NCBI RefSeq assembly: GCF_004745955.1
Contig: NZ_SRLD01000009.1
Location: forward strand, 1 to 64,000
Origin: Hymenobacter elongatus
GTDB lineage: Bacteria; Bacteroidota; Bacteroidia; Cytophagales; Hymenobacteraceae
Reading direction: 5' to 3'
Length of the DNA: 64,000 nt
This document shows positions 44,983 to 51,803 of this stretch, in pieces; within the stretch, counting starts at the first letter, position 1; each line of letters begins with the position of its first letter. The translations under genes were made by a program, and so were the position numbers. A model generated the notes under the pieces. The model was not told the DNA's origin. It ran no database searches and was given only the letters and a program-made list of their open reading frames with translations.

Positions 44983-45092
44983 CGACGCAATGATTCCGTT
45001 CGACGGCGGGCGGGGGCAAGCCACGCACCCTACTTCGTGACGGATATAAATAGCTTCTGTAGCACACGGCTTTTCACGAATTTTCTACTTCT

Positions 45093-46070
45093 ATGAGTTG
45101 GTTGCGCGTTGCGGGAATATCATTGCGGGAAAAGGAGGCGGAGGTTTTACAGGACATCAGCTTCACCCAGCCCCGCTTCCGGAAGCTGGCCCTGGCGGGC
45201 GAAAGCGGGGCCGGCAAAAGCACGCTGCTCCAGGTTATTGCCGGCCTGATTCAGCCCACGGCGGGGGCGGTGCACCTGGAGGAGCGCCGGGTGCTGGGGC
45301 CGGCCGAAACGCTGGTGCCGGGGCACGCGGGCATTGCTTATCTGTCGCAGCATTTCGAGCTGCCGCCTTCCTTGCGCGTCGAGCAGGTGCTGCGCTATGC
45401 CAACACGCTCGGCCCCGCAGCCGCCGACACGCTGTACGCCGTGTGCCGCATCAGTCACCTGGCTGCCCGGCGCACCGACCAGCTCTCCGGCGGCGAGCGG
45501 CAGCGCATTGCGCTGGCCCGGCTGTTGCTCACGCGGCCCCGGCTGCTGCTGCTCGACGAGCCGTTTTCGAACCTGGACCGCGGGCACCGCCAGCTGCTGA
45601 AGCAGGTGATAGACGACCTCGGCGAGCAGCTCGGCATCACCTGCCTGCTCATCTCCCACGACCCGGCCGATACGCTTTCCTGGGCCGAGGAAATCATGGT
45701 CCTCAAGCACGGGCGCATCGTGCAGCAGGGCCCGCCCGCCCAGCTCTACCAGCAGCCCGTAGATGCTTACACCGCCGGCCTGTTCGGCGACTACACCCTG
45801 CTCACGGGTAAGCTGGCCCAGGCGCTGGCCACCCTGGCCGGAAGCCGGCCGAAGCGCCGGCCGCTGTTGGTGCGGCCGGAGAGCTTCCGCCTGCATACGG
45901 CCGGTGGCTTGGCGGGCGTTGTGCGGGCCGTTCGGTTTTTTGGCAGCTACTGGGAGGTGGAGGTAATACTGCCGGGCGCGACCATTACCGCCAAAACCGC
46001 GTCGGCTGAGCTGAAGCCGGGCGATGCGGTCCAGGTTTCGCTCGTGGCCGACCACCTGTGGTATTTGTAA
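45093..46070 (+). CDS. Orphan ABC transporter ATPase with TOBE-like tail
   Basis: The 325-residue ATPase carries Walker A GESGAGKST (about 37-45), Q-loop YLSQHFELP, signature LSGGERQRIALARLLL, Walker B LLLLDEPFSNLD and the H-loop histidine in LLISHDPADT. The C-terminal 90 residues (LLVRPESFRLHTAGGLAGVVRAVRFFGSYWEVEV) look like the TOBE domain of Fe3+, molybdate, polyamine and sugar importers. Its substrate cannot be fixed because no permease or binding-protein gene is adjacent, so it must pair with a transporter encoded elsewhere. ATG at 45093. Repeat copy G follows about 60 bp after the stop and may help define the transcript end. Confidence 0.9.
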   Translation: MSWLRVAGISLREKEAEVLQDISFTQPRFRKLALAGESGAGKSTLLQVIAGLIQPTAGAVHLEERRVLGPAETLVPGHAGIAYLSQHFELPPSLRVEQVLRYANTLGPAAADTLYAVCRISHLAARRTDQLSGGERQRIALARLLLTRPRLLLLDEPFSNLDRGHRQLLKQVIDDLGEQLGITCLLISHDPADTLSWAEEIMVLKHGRIVQQGPPAQLYQQPVDAYTAGLFGDYTLLTGKLAQALATLAGSRPKRRPLLVRPESFRLHTAGGLAGVVRAVRFFGSYWEVEVILPGATITAKTASAELKPGDAVQVSLVADHLWYL

Positions 46071-46132
46071 GAGCGGGTTTGGGAATCGTGCTGTTGAGTG
46101 GGAGTGGTACTAAAATCCTATCCCAATAGCAC

Positions 46133-46232
46133 GTCATGCTGAGCGCAGCAAAGCGCAGCCGAAGCATCTCTACCGCTTCGTATGCGCCGTTCAACGAAGC
46201 GGTAGAGATGCTTCGACTGCGCTCAGCATGAC
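46133..46232. repeat. Dispersed palindromic repeat, copy G
   Basis: Arms GTCATGCTGAGCGCAG...CGAAGCATCTCTACCGCTTCG and the complementary right half pair over about 37 bp, with an 11-base insertion in the left arm only and a 14-base loop. It is the clearest example of the GCTGAGCGCAG sub-type shared with E and I. It follows the ABC ATPase gene. Confidence 0.85.
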
Positions 46233-46381
46233 CGCCTTGCGTGGCTTAGTAGGATACACTCTAAGCCCGGCGCAGCCCAGCCCAACCGGCTAAGTATAAC
46301 AGTTTGGTAACCGGCCCGCCCGGAGGAATGGCGTTCTTTGCCGCTCACTTCGTCCCTTCGCCTTACCTACCACACTTTTCT

Positions 46382-47554
46382 ATGAGCAAGCTTTTCCCGG
46401 CCGCAACCCTTCTGTTGGCCCTTGTCGCCTTTCCCGCCCTGACAGCCTGCGACGACGATGAGGACGCGAAAACCGATACCGCCAAGCCGCTTCAGGTGTC
46501 GTCCCTACGGTTTATCGGCGAGAAGCTGGTGCCGTTCAAGCAGGACTACAACGGCACCACGCTGGGCGGCTTCTCGGGCATCGATTACCGCCCCGACAAC
46601 AACGCGTACTACATCATGTGCGATGATCCGTCCACGTTTCAGCCTGTGCGCTACTACACCGCCGCGCTGGCCTTCGACCAGACTACCTTTTCGGGCGTCA
46701 CTTTCACGGGCGTCACCACCATTAAGCGTCCCGACGGCAGCCCGTTTCCCAACGCTGCTACCGACCGCTACAACGTAGCCGACCCCGAGGGCATCCGCTA
46801 CGACGCGGCTACGGCCCACATTATCTGGTCGAGCGAAGGGGCGCGCAACGTGGGCGTAACGCCGGCCGTGCTCATCAACCCGTTTCTGCGCGAGGCTAAC
46901 CTGGACGGCTCCAGCGTGGCCGAGTTTGCGCTGCCGCCCTTGCTGCGCATGCAGGCCACCGAGAACGGCACCCGCTCCAACGGCTCACTCGAAGGCTTAT
47001 CGATTTCGCCCGACGGCCGGTTTCTGTTTACGGCCCAGGAAGAGCCGATTTACGAAGACGGCCCCCGCGCCAGTGCCAGCGTAACGGGTGCGGTTATCCG
47101 GGTTATAAAGTACGACAAGGCCACGCGCCAGCCCGTGGCACAATTTGCCTACAAGCTCGATGCCGTGCACAAGGCTCCCGTGCCCGCCGACCAGTTTCAG
47201 CTCAATGGCGTGGTAGAGGTGCTGGCTCTATCGGAAACCAAGCTGCTGGCCCTGGAGCGGTCCTTCGCCGTGGGTGCCACGCCCGATTACTCGGTCAAAA
47301 TCTACGAAATCGACCTGGCCGCTGCTACCAATGTGGCTAGCCTGGGGGCGCTGCAAGGAGCCACCTACACGCCCGTGGCCAAGCGCCTGGTGCTCGATGT
47401 GGCCACGACGGGAATTAAGCGGGTCGATAACCTGGAGGGTATGACGTTGGGACCGAAGCTGGCGAACGGCAATTATTCGCTCATCCTCGTTTCGGACGAC
47501 AACTTCGGCACCTCGCAGATTTCGCAGTTCCTCGCCTTCGAGGTGCTACCATAG
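46382..47554 (+). CDS. Phytase-like esterase lipoprotein
   Basis: The 390-residue protein has a lipoprotein signal (VAFPALTAC, cysteine near residue 23) followed by an acidic DDDEDAK spacer, a typical surface lipoprotein start. The body matches the 'esterase-like activity of phytase' family (PF13449-type): GGFSGIDYRPDNNAYYIMCDD, ADPEGIRYDAAT, SLEGLSISPDGRFLFTAQE, and an IYEIDLA strand near the end, folding as a propeller. Activity is inferred from the family only. ATG at 46382 is chosen because it precedes the lipoprotein signal directly. Upstream is repeat G, downstream repeat H. Confidence 0.88.
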   Translation: MSKLFPAATLLLALVAFPALTACDDDEDAKTDTAKPLQVSSLRFIGEKLVPFKQDYNGTTLGGFSGIDYRPDNNAYYIMCDDPSTFQPVRYYTAALAFDQTTFSGVTFTGVTTIKRPDGSPFPNAATDRYNVADPEGIRYDAATAHIIWSSEGARNVGVTPAVLINPFLREANLDGSSVAEFALPPLLRMQATENGTRSNGSLEGLSISPDGRFLFTAQEEPIYEDGPRASASVTGAVIRVIKYDKATRQPVAQFAYKLDAVHKAPVPADQFQLNGVVEVLALSETKLLALERSFAVGATPDYSVKIYEIDLAAATNVASLGALQGATYTPVAKRLVLDVATTGIKRVDNLEGMTLGPKLANGNYSLILVSDDNFGTSQISQFLAFEVLP

Positions 47555-47617
47555 CGCCCCTTACCAGGCTGGGTGGGCAGTGGCGCTTTGGGCGGTATTG
47601 TGCCTTGCTCTTTCTAG

Positions 47618-47761
47618 GCTGTGTGGACAGTAAAAGTAAAGAACGTCCTGTCGAGCAGCGCGAGACATCTCGCGTGCGGTCGGTAGATTACTACTCATAC
47701 GGCAGCACGCGAGATGTCTCGTGTTGCTCGACATAACGTTCTTTTTACTTGTGCACACAGC
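47618..47761. repeat. Dispersed palindromic repeat, copy H (about 57-bp arms)
   Basis: The left arm from GCTGTGTGGACAGTAAAAG to GACATCTCGCGTGC is almost fully complementary to the right arm from GCACGCGAGATGTC to GTGCACACAGC around a loop of about 25 bases. Only a few bulges break it. It shares the GACATCTCGCGTGC core with copy C. It lies downstream of the phytase-like gene. It would form a very long RNA hairpin. Confidence 0.85.
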
Positions 47762-47805
47762 TTAGGCGGTGCGTACGAGCAAGAGCCTATCCGAATAGGC
47801 AAAAA

Positions 47806-47874
47806 AAGCCCGGTCATACTTCGACGGGCGGACGCCAGAGCAAGCAGGACGTTCTAAAAAGGCAACACGGGCTT
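47806..47874 (-). terminator. Radical SAM gene terminator enclosing a repeat module
   Basis: Short stem AAGCCCG / CGGGCTT with an unusually long 55-base loop, A-rich on the left as expected for a leftward gene. The loop holds the repeat module described separately at 47826. It lies 25 bp past the stop at 47899. Confidence 0.5.
47826..47855. repeat. Repeat module J (GCGGACGCCAGAGCAAGCAG)
   Basis: The module GCGGACGCCAGAGCAAGCAG followed by GACGT is identical to part of copy E at about 41800-41824 and close to part of copy B. Here it stands without the palindromic arms, inside the loop of the radical SAM gene's terminator. Confidence 0.7.
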
Positions 47875-47898
47875 AACAAATGCTGCTGTCCACGCGCC

Positions 47899-48747
47899 TT
47901 AGGCCAACGCCAGCGCTTCGGCCACGGTGTAGCTGTTTTGGCCAGGGCCGGCCTGCGACTGATAGCCGCTGAACTTGTCGCAGACGCCGCAGGGGTGGGC
48001 CCCGCCCGAGCTGCGGCACGACGCATTCAGGGCCTGGGGCACCGTGGCCAGGGCTGCCTCGTACTGGGCAACAATATCGGCCGCCGATGAGTCGAACGTG
48101 CCCACGATGGGGCTCTGCGGCATGCAGCAGGTGTGCACCGTGCGCTGCGGGCCATTCACGAGCATGCCCGTCACTTTGGCGAAGCAGTTGCGGCCGGGCC
48201 AGCCAACGGGCATGTAGCGCTGAAAGAAATCCTGCTTGTAGCCGGGCTCGTGCTCGGCCCCGCGCCCGGTCGTGATGGTGAGGGGCAGCAGGTTGAGCCG
48301 GGCCACCCCTTTCAGCTCCTGTAGCGCCGCCAGTACCCGCTCGTTCACTGTGTCGGGGTTAACCAGAATTTCGAGCCGCTTGGAACCTAGTATTTCCAGC
48401 ACCTGGCGCGGCGACTTCGAGCGCAGGGTGGTGTAGAGCACCAGCTTGCTCACGTAGGGCGAGTCGCGCACGCGGCGGGCAATATGCTCGACGTAGCCGG
48501 CCCGCAGCATGGGCTCGCCGCCGTAGAAATGCAGCTGCATGCGCCGCCCGTAGCGCCGGCTCATGGTTTCGAGTAGCTCAAAGAGCAGGTCTTCGCCCGA
48601 GTCGGGCCAGCCGGCAGGCTTGCCGGGCAGCGAGTCGACGCAGCAGAACTCGCACTGGTACGGGCAGTCCCAGAAGGGAACAAAGAACACCCGGTCGAGT
48701 ACCGGGCGGTTGAGGTAGCTGTAAAGCGTGACTTTGGGTTCAACCAT
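47899..48747 (-). CDS. Radical SAM protein with C-terminal cysteine cluster
   Basis: The 282-residue protein has the radical SAM cluster motif CPYQCEFC (C28, C32, C35; CX3CX2C) and the SAM-binding GGEP at about 76-79 (HFYGGEPML). At least six more cysteines lie in the C-terminal third (NCFAK, TCCMP, SCRSS, HPCGVC), which suggests an auxiliary iron-sulfur site as in SPASM or twitch enzymes. Such enzymes often modify ribosomal peptides, but others act on proteins or small molecules. ATG at 48745-48747 (MVEPKV) is chosen; a TTG extension to 48777 is possible. It is divergent from the heptad-repeat frame that begins at 48993. No transporter or recognition-element gene is adjacent, so the substrate is unknown. 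Confidence 0.82.
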   Translation of the reverse strand: MVEPKVTLYSYLNRPVLDRVFFVPFWDCPYQCEFCCVDSLPGKPAGWPDSGEDLLFELLETMSRRYGRRMQLHFYGGEPMLRAGYVEHIARRVRDSPYVSKLVLYTTLRSKSPRQVLEILGSKRLEILVNPDTVNERVLAALQELKGVARLNLLPLTITTGRGAEHEPGYKQDFFQRYMPVGWPGRNCFAKVTGMLVNGPQRTVHTCCMPQSPIVGTFDSSAADIVAQYEAALATVPQALNASCRSSGGAHPCGVCDKFSGYQSQAGPGQNSYTVAEALALA

Positions 48748-48992
48748 GAATAGGTGCGGCGGCACATGGGCCGGCAAGGAGGGAAGGGCGAAGCAAAGCT
48801 ATATGCTAAGCACTTCCCAACCTCAAGCGGCCGCCGCTTGTTCGACGGAGCCAGCGGGCAGCTACTGGCGCATGCCGTAACCGTAGCGCGGCAACGGCCG
48901 GCGCACGGTTCCCGCAGCGCCCTCAAGTGCCGGGCCGCAGCAACCCCAGCGTAGCAGGTAGAACGCTCGACCGGACGTCCAAAGAAAGCAAC

Positions 48993-49172
48993 ATGCCCCA
49001 AAGCGCTACGGTCCACGCAGCCTGGTTGGGGTCGGAGGTGAACCAGTTCGGGTCGGACCCCAACCAGTTCTCCTCCTACCCCAACTGGTTCGGTTTCGAC
49101 CCCAACCAGTTCGGCTTCGACCCCAACCAGTTCACCTTCGACCTAAACCAGTTCGGGTCGGACCCAAACTAG
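48993..49172 (+). CDS. Heptad-repeat open frame (possible repetitive peptide)
   Basis: The frame runs from ATG 48993 through 59 codons to an in-frame TAG at 49170. After a short head (MPQSATVHA) it is made only of heptads such as NQFGSDP, NQFSSYP, NWFGFDP and NQFTFDL. Beyond the TAG the same frame goes on with the same heptads to a second TAG at 49368-49370. The stop replaces the Q/W codon of one heptad (CAG or TGG to TAG). If coding, it is a repetitive peptide or a gene broken by one transition; if not, it is a DNA-site array whose period keeps frame. It is divergent from the radical SAM gene by about 245 bp. No homologue is known to me, and it could be non-coding. Confidence 0.35.
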   Translation: MPQSATVHAAWLGSEVNQFGSDPNQFSSYPNWFGFDPNQFGFDPNQFTFDLNQFGSDPN

Positions 49173-49370
49173 TTCGCCTCGAACCCGAACTGGTTTAGGT
49201 CCGACCCGAACTGGTTGGGGTCGAAACCGAACCAGTTCGCCAACGAGGCTAACCAGTTGCCCGCGGACCCGAACCAGTTCGGGGCGGCCCCCAACCCGGC
49301 CCCAAACAAAACGAACCAGCCCGGACGTCTGCCGGACTGGTTCGTGCTAGGAACGGGCTGGTTCGGCTAG
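49020..49370. repeat. 21-bp tandem array with palindromic AACYRGTT core
   Basis: About seventeen units of exactly 21 bp follow one another with no insertion or deletion. The strongest are twelve units from 49041 to 49292. Each has an 8-bp core AACCAGTT, AACTGGTT or AACTAGTT, all members of the self-complementary class AACYRGTT. Spacing of 21 bp is two helical turns, so all cores face one side of the DNA. Units change orientation in the middle: GACCTAAACCAGTTCGGGT near 49140 is the exact complement of a segment near 49183-49201. Most of the array can therefore fold on itself. The outer units (49020, 49314, 49335, 49356) are degenerate. The array ends where the stop of the leftward gene at 49367 begins. 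Confidence 0.85.
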
Positions 49371-49852
49371 TTCACCGAGGGCTTCACGGGGGCCTGTTTC
49401 TGCTTGCCCTGGCCGGCAAAGCGCTGCTTCAGATCTTCGAAGGCGGCCTGGGCCCCGGCCTGCTTGTTCTGGGCCATAAACTTGATGTTGTTGTAAATGG
49501 TCAGCGAGTTAGCGTAGGCTTCGGAGCCGGCTACCATCATGGTGCTGTCCATATCCAGGGCCAGCTGCTCTAGCTGCTGATGCAGCGGCACCAGGGCCGT
49601 GAGGGCAGCCACGTCGGCTTTCAGCTCACTTAGCTCCACGAAGGGCGGCACCAGGGCGGGCGTGTTAGTAGCGTAGTCGGTGGTTTTCTGCACGAAGGCC
49701 ACGGTTTTGTCGGCCATGCGCAGCATGGATTTGCGCTCCTCCGGGGTCAGCGAAATCAGGTAGGGCGCCAGCGCGGTCTTAATGGCGTTGAGCGAGTCCT
49801 GCACCTGCGCCAGCACGGGCGCCGGAATAGCAGCTTGGAATTCGTTGGGCAT
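49367..49852 (-). CDS. Hypothetical helical protein
   Basis: The 161-residue product is not one I can name. It appears all-helical and soluble: QVQDSLNAIKTALAPYLISLTPEERKSMLRMADKTVAFVQKTTDY, then an ELSELKADVAALTALVPLHQQLEQLALDMDSTMM segment that could be a coiled coil, and a basic KQKQAPVKPSVN tail. There is no signal peptide. Its base composition is like the core genes, so it is probably native. Its stop (49367-49369) overlaps the last stop of the 21-bp array on the other strand. Upstream lies a gap with an inverted repeat. ATG at 49850-49852 is the only good start. Confidence 0.6.
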   Translation of the reverse strand: MPNEFQAAIPAPVLAQVQDSLNAIKTALAPYLISLTPEERKSMLRMADKTVAFVQKTTDYATNTPALVPPFVELSELKADVAALTALVPLHQQLEQLALDMDSTMMVAGSEAYANSLTIYNNIKFMAQNKQAGAQAAFEDLKQRFAGQGKQKQAPVKPSVN

Positions 49853-50190
49853 GAATAAGGGGATAAGAAGTGGGAAAAGAATGGGACACGTTGCAATAGG
49901 TAACTAGCAGATAGAGTGGAGCGGGAAGGTGGGGAAATGAGGTGGGGTTAGCAAGGGGTGGAAGGAGAAAATTTATCAGGGTATTCCTGGCGCGAGCTTG
50001 TAGCTCGGGCCTTGCTTAGCGTGAGGCTGAGCCTCACCTGCTAGAACAACTGGCGTGGGGCCGGTTTGCCGCTGGGCGGCAGATGAGGTGCAACCTCATC
50101 GTCATGGTGGGCACGAGCTACAAGCTCGCGCCAGATGGGAATTGGTCCATTCTCTAATTGAATGTAATCATAGCATAATATATATTTAAT
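49853..50190. other. Gap with nested inverted repeats
   Basis: A purine-rich segment (49905-49975) precedes the inverted repeat annotated at 49987-50134, and AT-rich sequence follows to the end of the island gene at 50191. I see no coding frame. The promoter of the gene at 49852 should lie in the first 80 bp, but no exact -7 box was seen. Confidence 0.4.
49987..50134. repeat. Palindromic element, 21-bp perfect terminal arms
   Basis: Terminal arms 49987-50007 and 50114-50134 (CTGGCGCGAGCTTGTAGCTCG, read from each end in 20-base part CTGGCGCGAGCTTGTAGCTC) are perfectly complementary. Inside are two smaller hairpins, GTGAGGCTGAGCCTCAC (50021-50037) and GATGAGGTGCAACCTCATC (50082-50100). This looks like a small non-autonomous mobile or REP-like unit, different from the A-I family. 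Confidence 0.8.
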
Positions 50191-50688
50191 CTATATGTCA
50201 CCTGCCTCTTGGAGTTTAAACATTGCTTGGATAGTGTCTATTGTTGCCATAATCATACTGATAATGCAGGCGTATATTAGAAAATCGCATAATATATATT
50301 TGCTTAGATAAGTGTAATTGCTTCTTATCGGCCATTCTACGTACGGGATGTCCATGTTCTTAAAAATTAGAAATATCAACCCAATACAGTACGTGAAAAT
50401 TGTGAACAAAGTATTGTCTTTTACTTCTCTAACAAGATTTTTGACAACATTGATAGCTGATTGTTGCTGTGAATCACCTATAATACCTTCCTTAAATTGG
50501 GTTTTAATTCCGCTGTATATAGAAGTTATTGAGGTGGTGAATATTCCGACTGCGCCCAATATCAATCCGGCTACAATTGACACGAAGCTATAGTACAAGT
50601 CTTTGATAAAATTTACATCAGCACAGAATTTCATTGATACACTGAGTGTCAAGCTGAGAACAAGTATTGTGAATATTTTTTGAATCAC
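50191..50688 (-). CDS. Four-helix membrane protein of an AT-rich operon
   Basis: The 165-residue product has four predicted membrane segments (about 3-22, 31-57, 92-110 and 130-150) and a soluble loop of about 35 residues between the second and third (YSGIKTQFKEGIIGDSQQQSAINVVKNLVREVKD). It starts with GTG at 50686-50688, overlapping the stop of the gene upstream in the sequence GTGA, so the two are translationally coupled. Composition is strongly AT-rich against the surrounding core genome. Family not recognised. A small membrane protein coupled to a soluble protein is a layout often seen in anti-phage systems, where the membrane protein is the effector; that is inference from layout only. 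Confidence 0.65.
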   Translation of the reverse strand: MIQKIFTILVLSLTLSVSMKFCADVNFIKDLYYSFVSIVAGLILGAVGIFTTSITSIYSGIKTQFKEGIIGDSQQQSAINVVKNLVREVKDNTLFTIFTYCIGLIFLIFKNMDIPYVEWPIRSNYTYLSKYILCDFLIYACIISMIMATIDTIQAMFKLQEAGDI

Positions 50689-51554
50689 TTTTTGGCTGAT
50701 TTATTTATTTTGCCTAGTAATATAGCATCAATCCTACTAATTGCGTCATGAAGTTTGCTTCTTATTCCTACAAGTGATTCTATATCCTTTATATTGTCTG
50801 TACTTATTGTTTTTGCCTTGTCGTAGCTTTTAATCACAATCTTTGCTCGCCTAATTAGTGCAGTAATTTGCCAACTGCCACCTCCACTTTCAGCTTGGTC
50901 TCTACATGTTTCGATAAATTTATTTTCTGGGACTTTGAGAGCTGCATTCTCGTTCTCTAACGAAAAAGAAAACTTTTCTTGATTGTATATCGGCTTAAGA
51001 GCTTGAAGTAGTTGATTTGCGCTTTTAGTAGCTCCAAAAAGGTTTGGGCCAACTAATTCAAATTTCAATCCGTAAATACCGTCTGAATTTTTTATAGCTG
51101 GCCAAAAATTTCCAGGTTCAATAATAGGTTCTACTATTGTATTATAATAATTGATTTTTTGTTCGTCTATTTTCAAGCTGCTAAGTAACTCGCAAAGTAT
51201 GGTTATTGGTATTATCTTTTTCTTTTCCTGTATAAAAATAATTTGTGTTTTATAATAAATATAAAATGGCATTTGTTGCCAATTGTCCATCTGCTCTACA
51301 ACTGGACCTTTATTGTCGTATGTCCTGCCAACATTTGCCTTTTGTTTTTTCATTAAGGTGCCAAAGCATCCTAAGTCATCTTCTATGTAAAAGAGAAATT
51401 TATATTCACTATAGTATAGTGTAAAACTGCTATTCTCTTTTATTGATTTTATCAAAGTGTTTTCACGAGATAAGTCAGCAACTGCCACGCTTGAATCAGA
51501 AAACAGGGTAGAAGCTTTTACGTTTTGATATCTCAGTACTAATATCTTGTCCAT
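50685..51554 (-). CDS. Soluble protein of the AT-rich two-gene operon
   Basis: The 289-residue protein shows no signal peptide or membrane segment. The N-terminal half is beta-rich and aromatic (SFTLYYSEYKFLFYIEDDLG, MPFYIYYKTQIIFIQEKKK), and the C-terminal half is helical and lysine-rich (SWQITALIRRAKIVIKSYDKAKTIS, RSKLHDAISRIDAILLGKINKSAKK). I do not recognise the family and assign no function. It overlaps the membrane-protein gene downstream by 4 bp, so the two form an operon. The AT-rich sequence, the nearby hicBA pair and the duplicated mfd end all point to acquired DNA. ATG at 51552-51554. Confidence 0.65.
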   Translation of the reverse strand: MDKILVLRYQNVKASTLFSDSSVAVADLSRENTLIKSIKENSSFTLYYSEYKFLFYIEDDLGCFGTLMKKQKANVGRTYDNKGPVVEQMDNWQQMPFYIYYKTQIIFIQEKKKIIPITILCELLSSLKIDEQKINYYNTIVEPIIEPGNFWPAIKNSDGIYGLKFELVGPNLFGATKSANQLLQALKPIYNQEKFSFSLENENAALKVPENKFIETCRDQAESGGGSWQITALIRRAKIVIKSYDKAKTISTDNIKDIESLVGIRSKLHDAISRIDAILLGKINKSAKK

Positions 51555-51623
51555 TTTTTGAAGTGGTAATACATTAAAAAAGTAATGCTATATAACTCAT
51601 TTATTTCATTCAATATCGAATCC

Positions 51624-51797
51624 TCACGCCTCCACCTTCTCCTCACTCCCCAACTCGGCCAATATCCGTTTGGCAGCCTGCACGCTTTTCACCTCGTCGA
51701 TGCTGATGATGAGCTGTTCCTTGCGCTCCTTCATGCTGGCGGTGCGGCTGTGGGTCTGGATGTAGTGGAGGATGTTGCCGAAGGTGTCGCCCTGGAG
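51624..51797 (-). pseudogene. Duplicated 3' end of mfd
   Basis: About 174 bp closely match the last part of the real mfd (about 52715-52890). Both encode the same C-terminal stretch (FGNIL-YIQTHSRTASMKERK... LGSEEKVEA) and differ at only a handful of bases until about 51780. Homology ends near 51797, seven bases before the hicA stop. The fragment has its own TGA (51624-51626) where mfd has TAG. It has no start and no helicase domains, so it is a remnant. The two copies are in direct orientation, about 1.1 kb apart, with hicBA between them. Confidence 0.85.
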
Positions 51798-51803
51798 GCG
51801 GGG

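Noticed and set aside
44559..44990. 143-codon minus-strand frame upstream of the delta-60 gene
   Set aside because: It runs through repeat copy F and the GC-rich hairpin and is low-complexity; it is not a plausible gene.
49020..49370. CRISPR array
   Set aside because: Units are contiguous 21-mers with no unique spacers between conserved repeats, they change orientation, and no cas gene is present.
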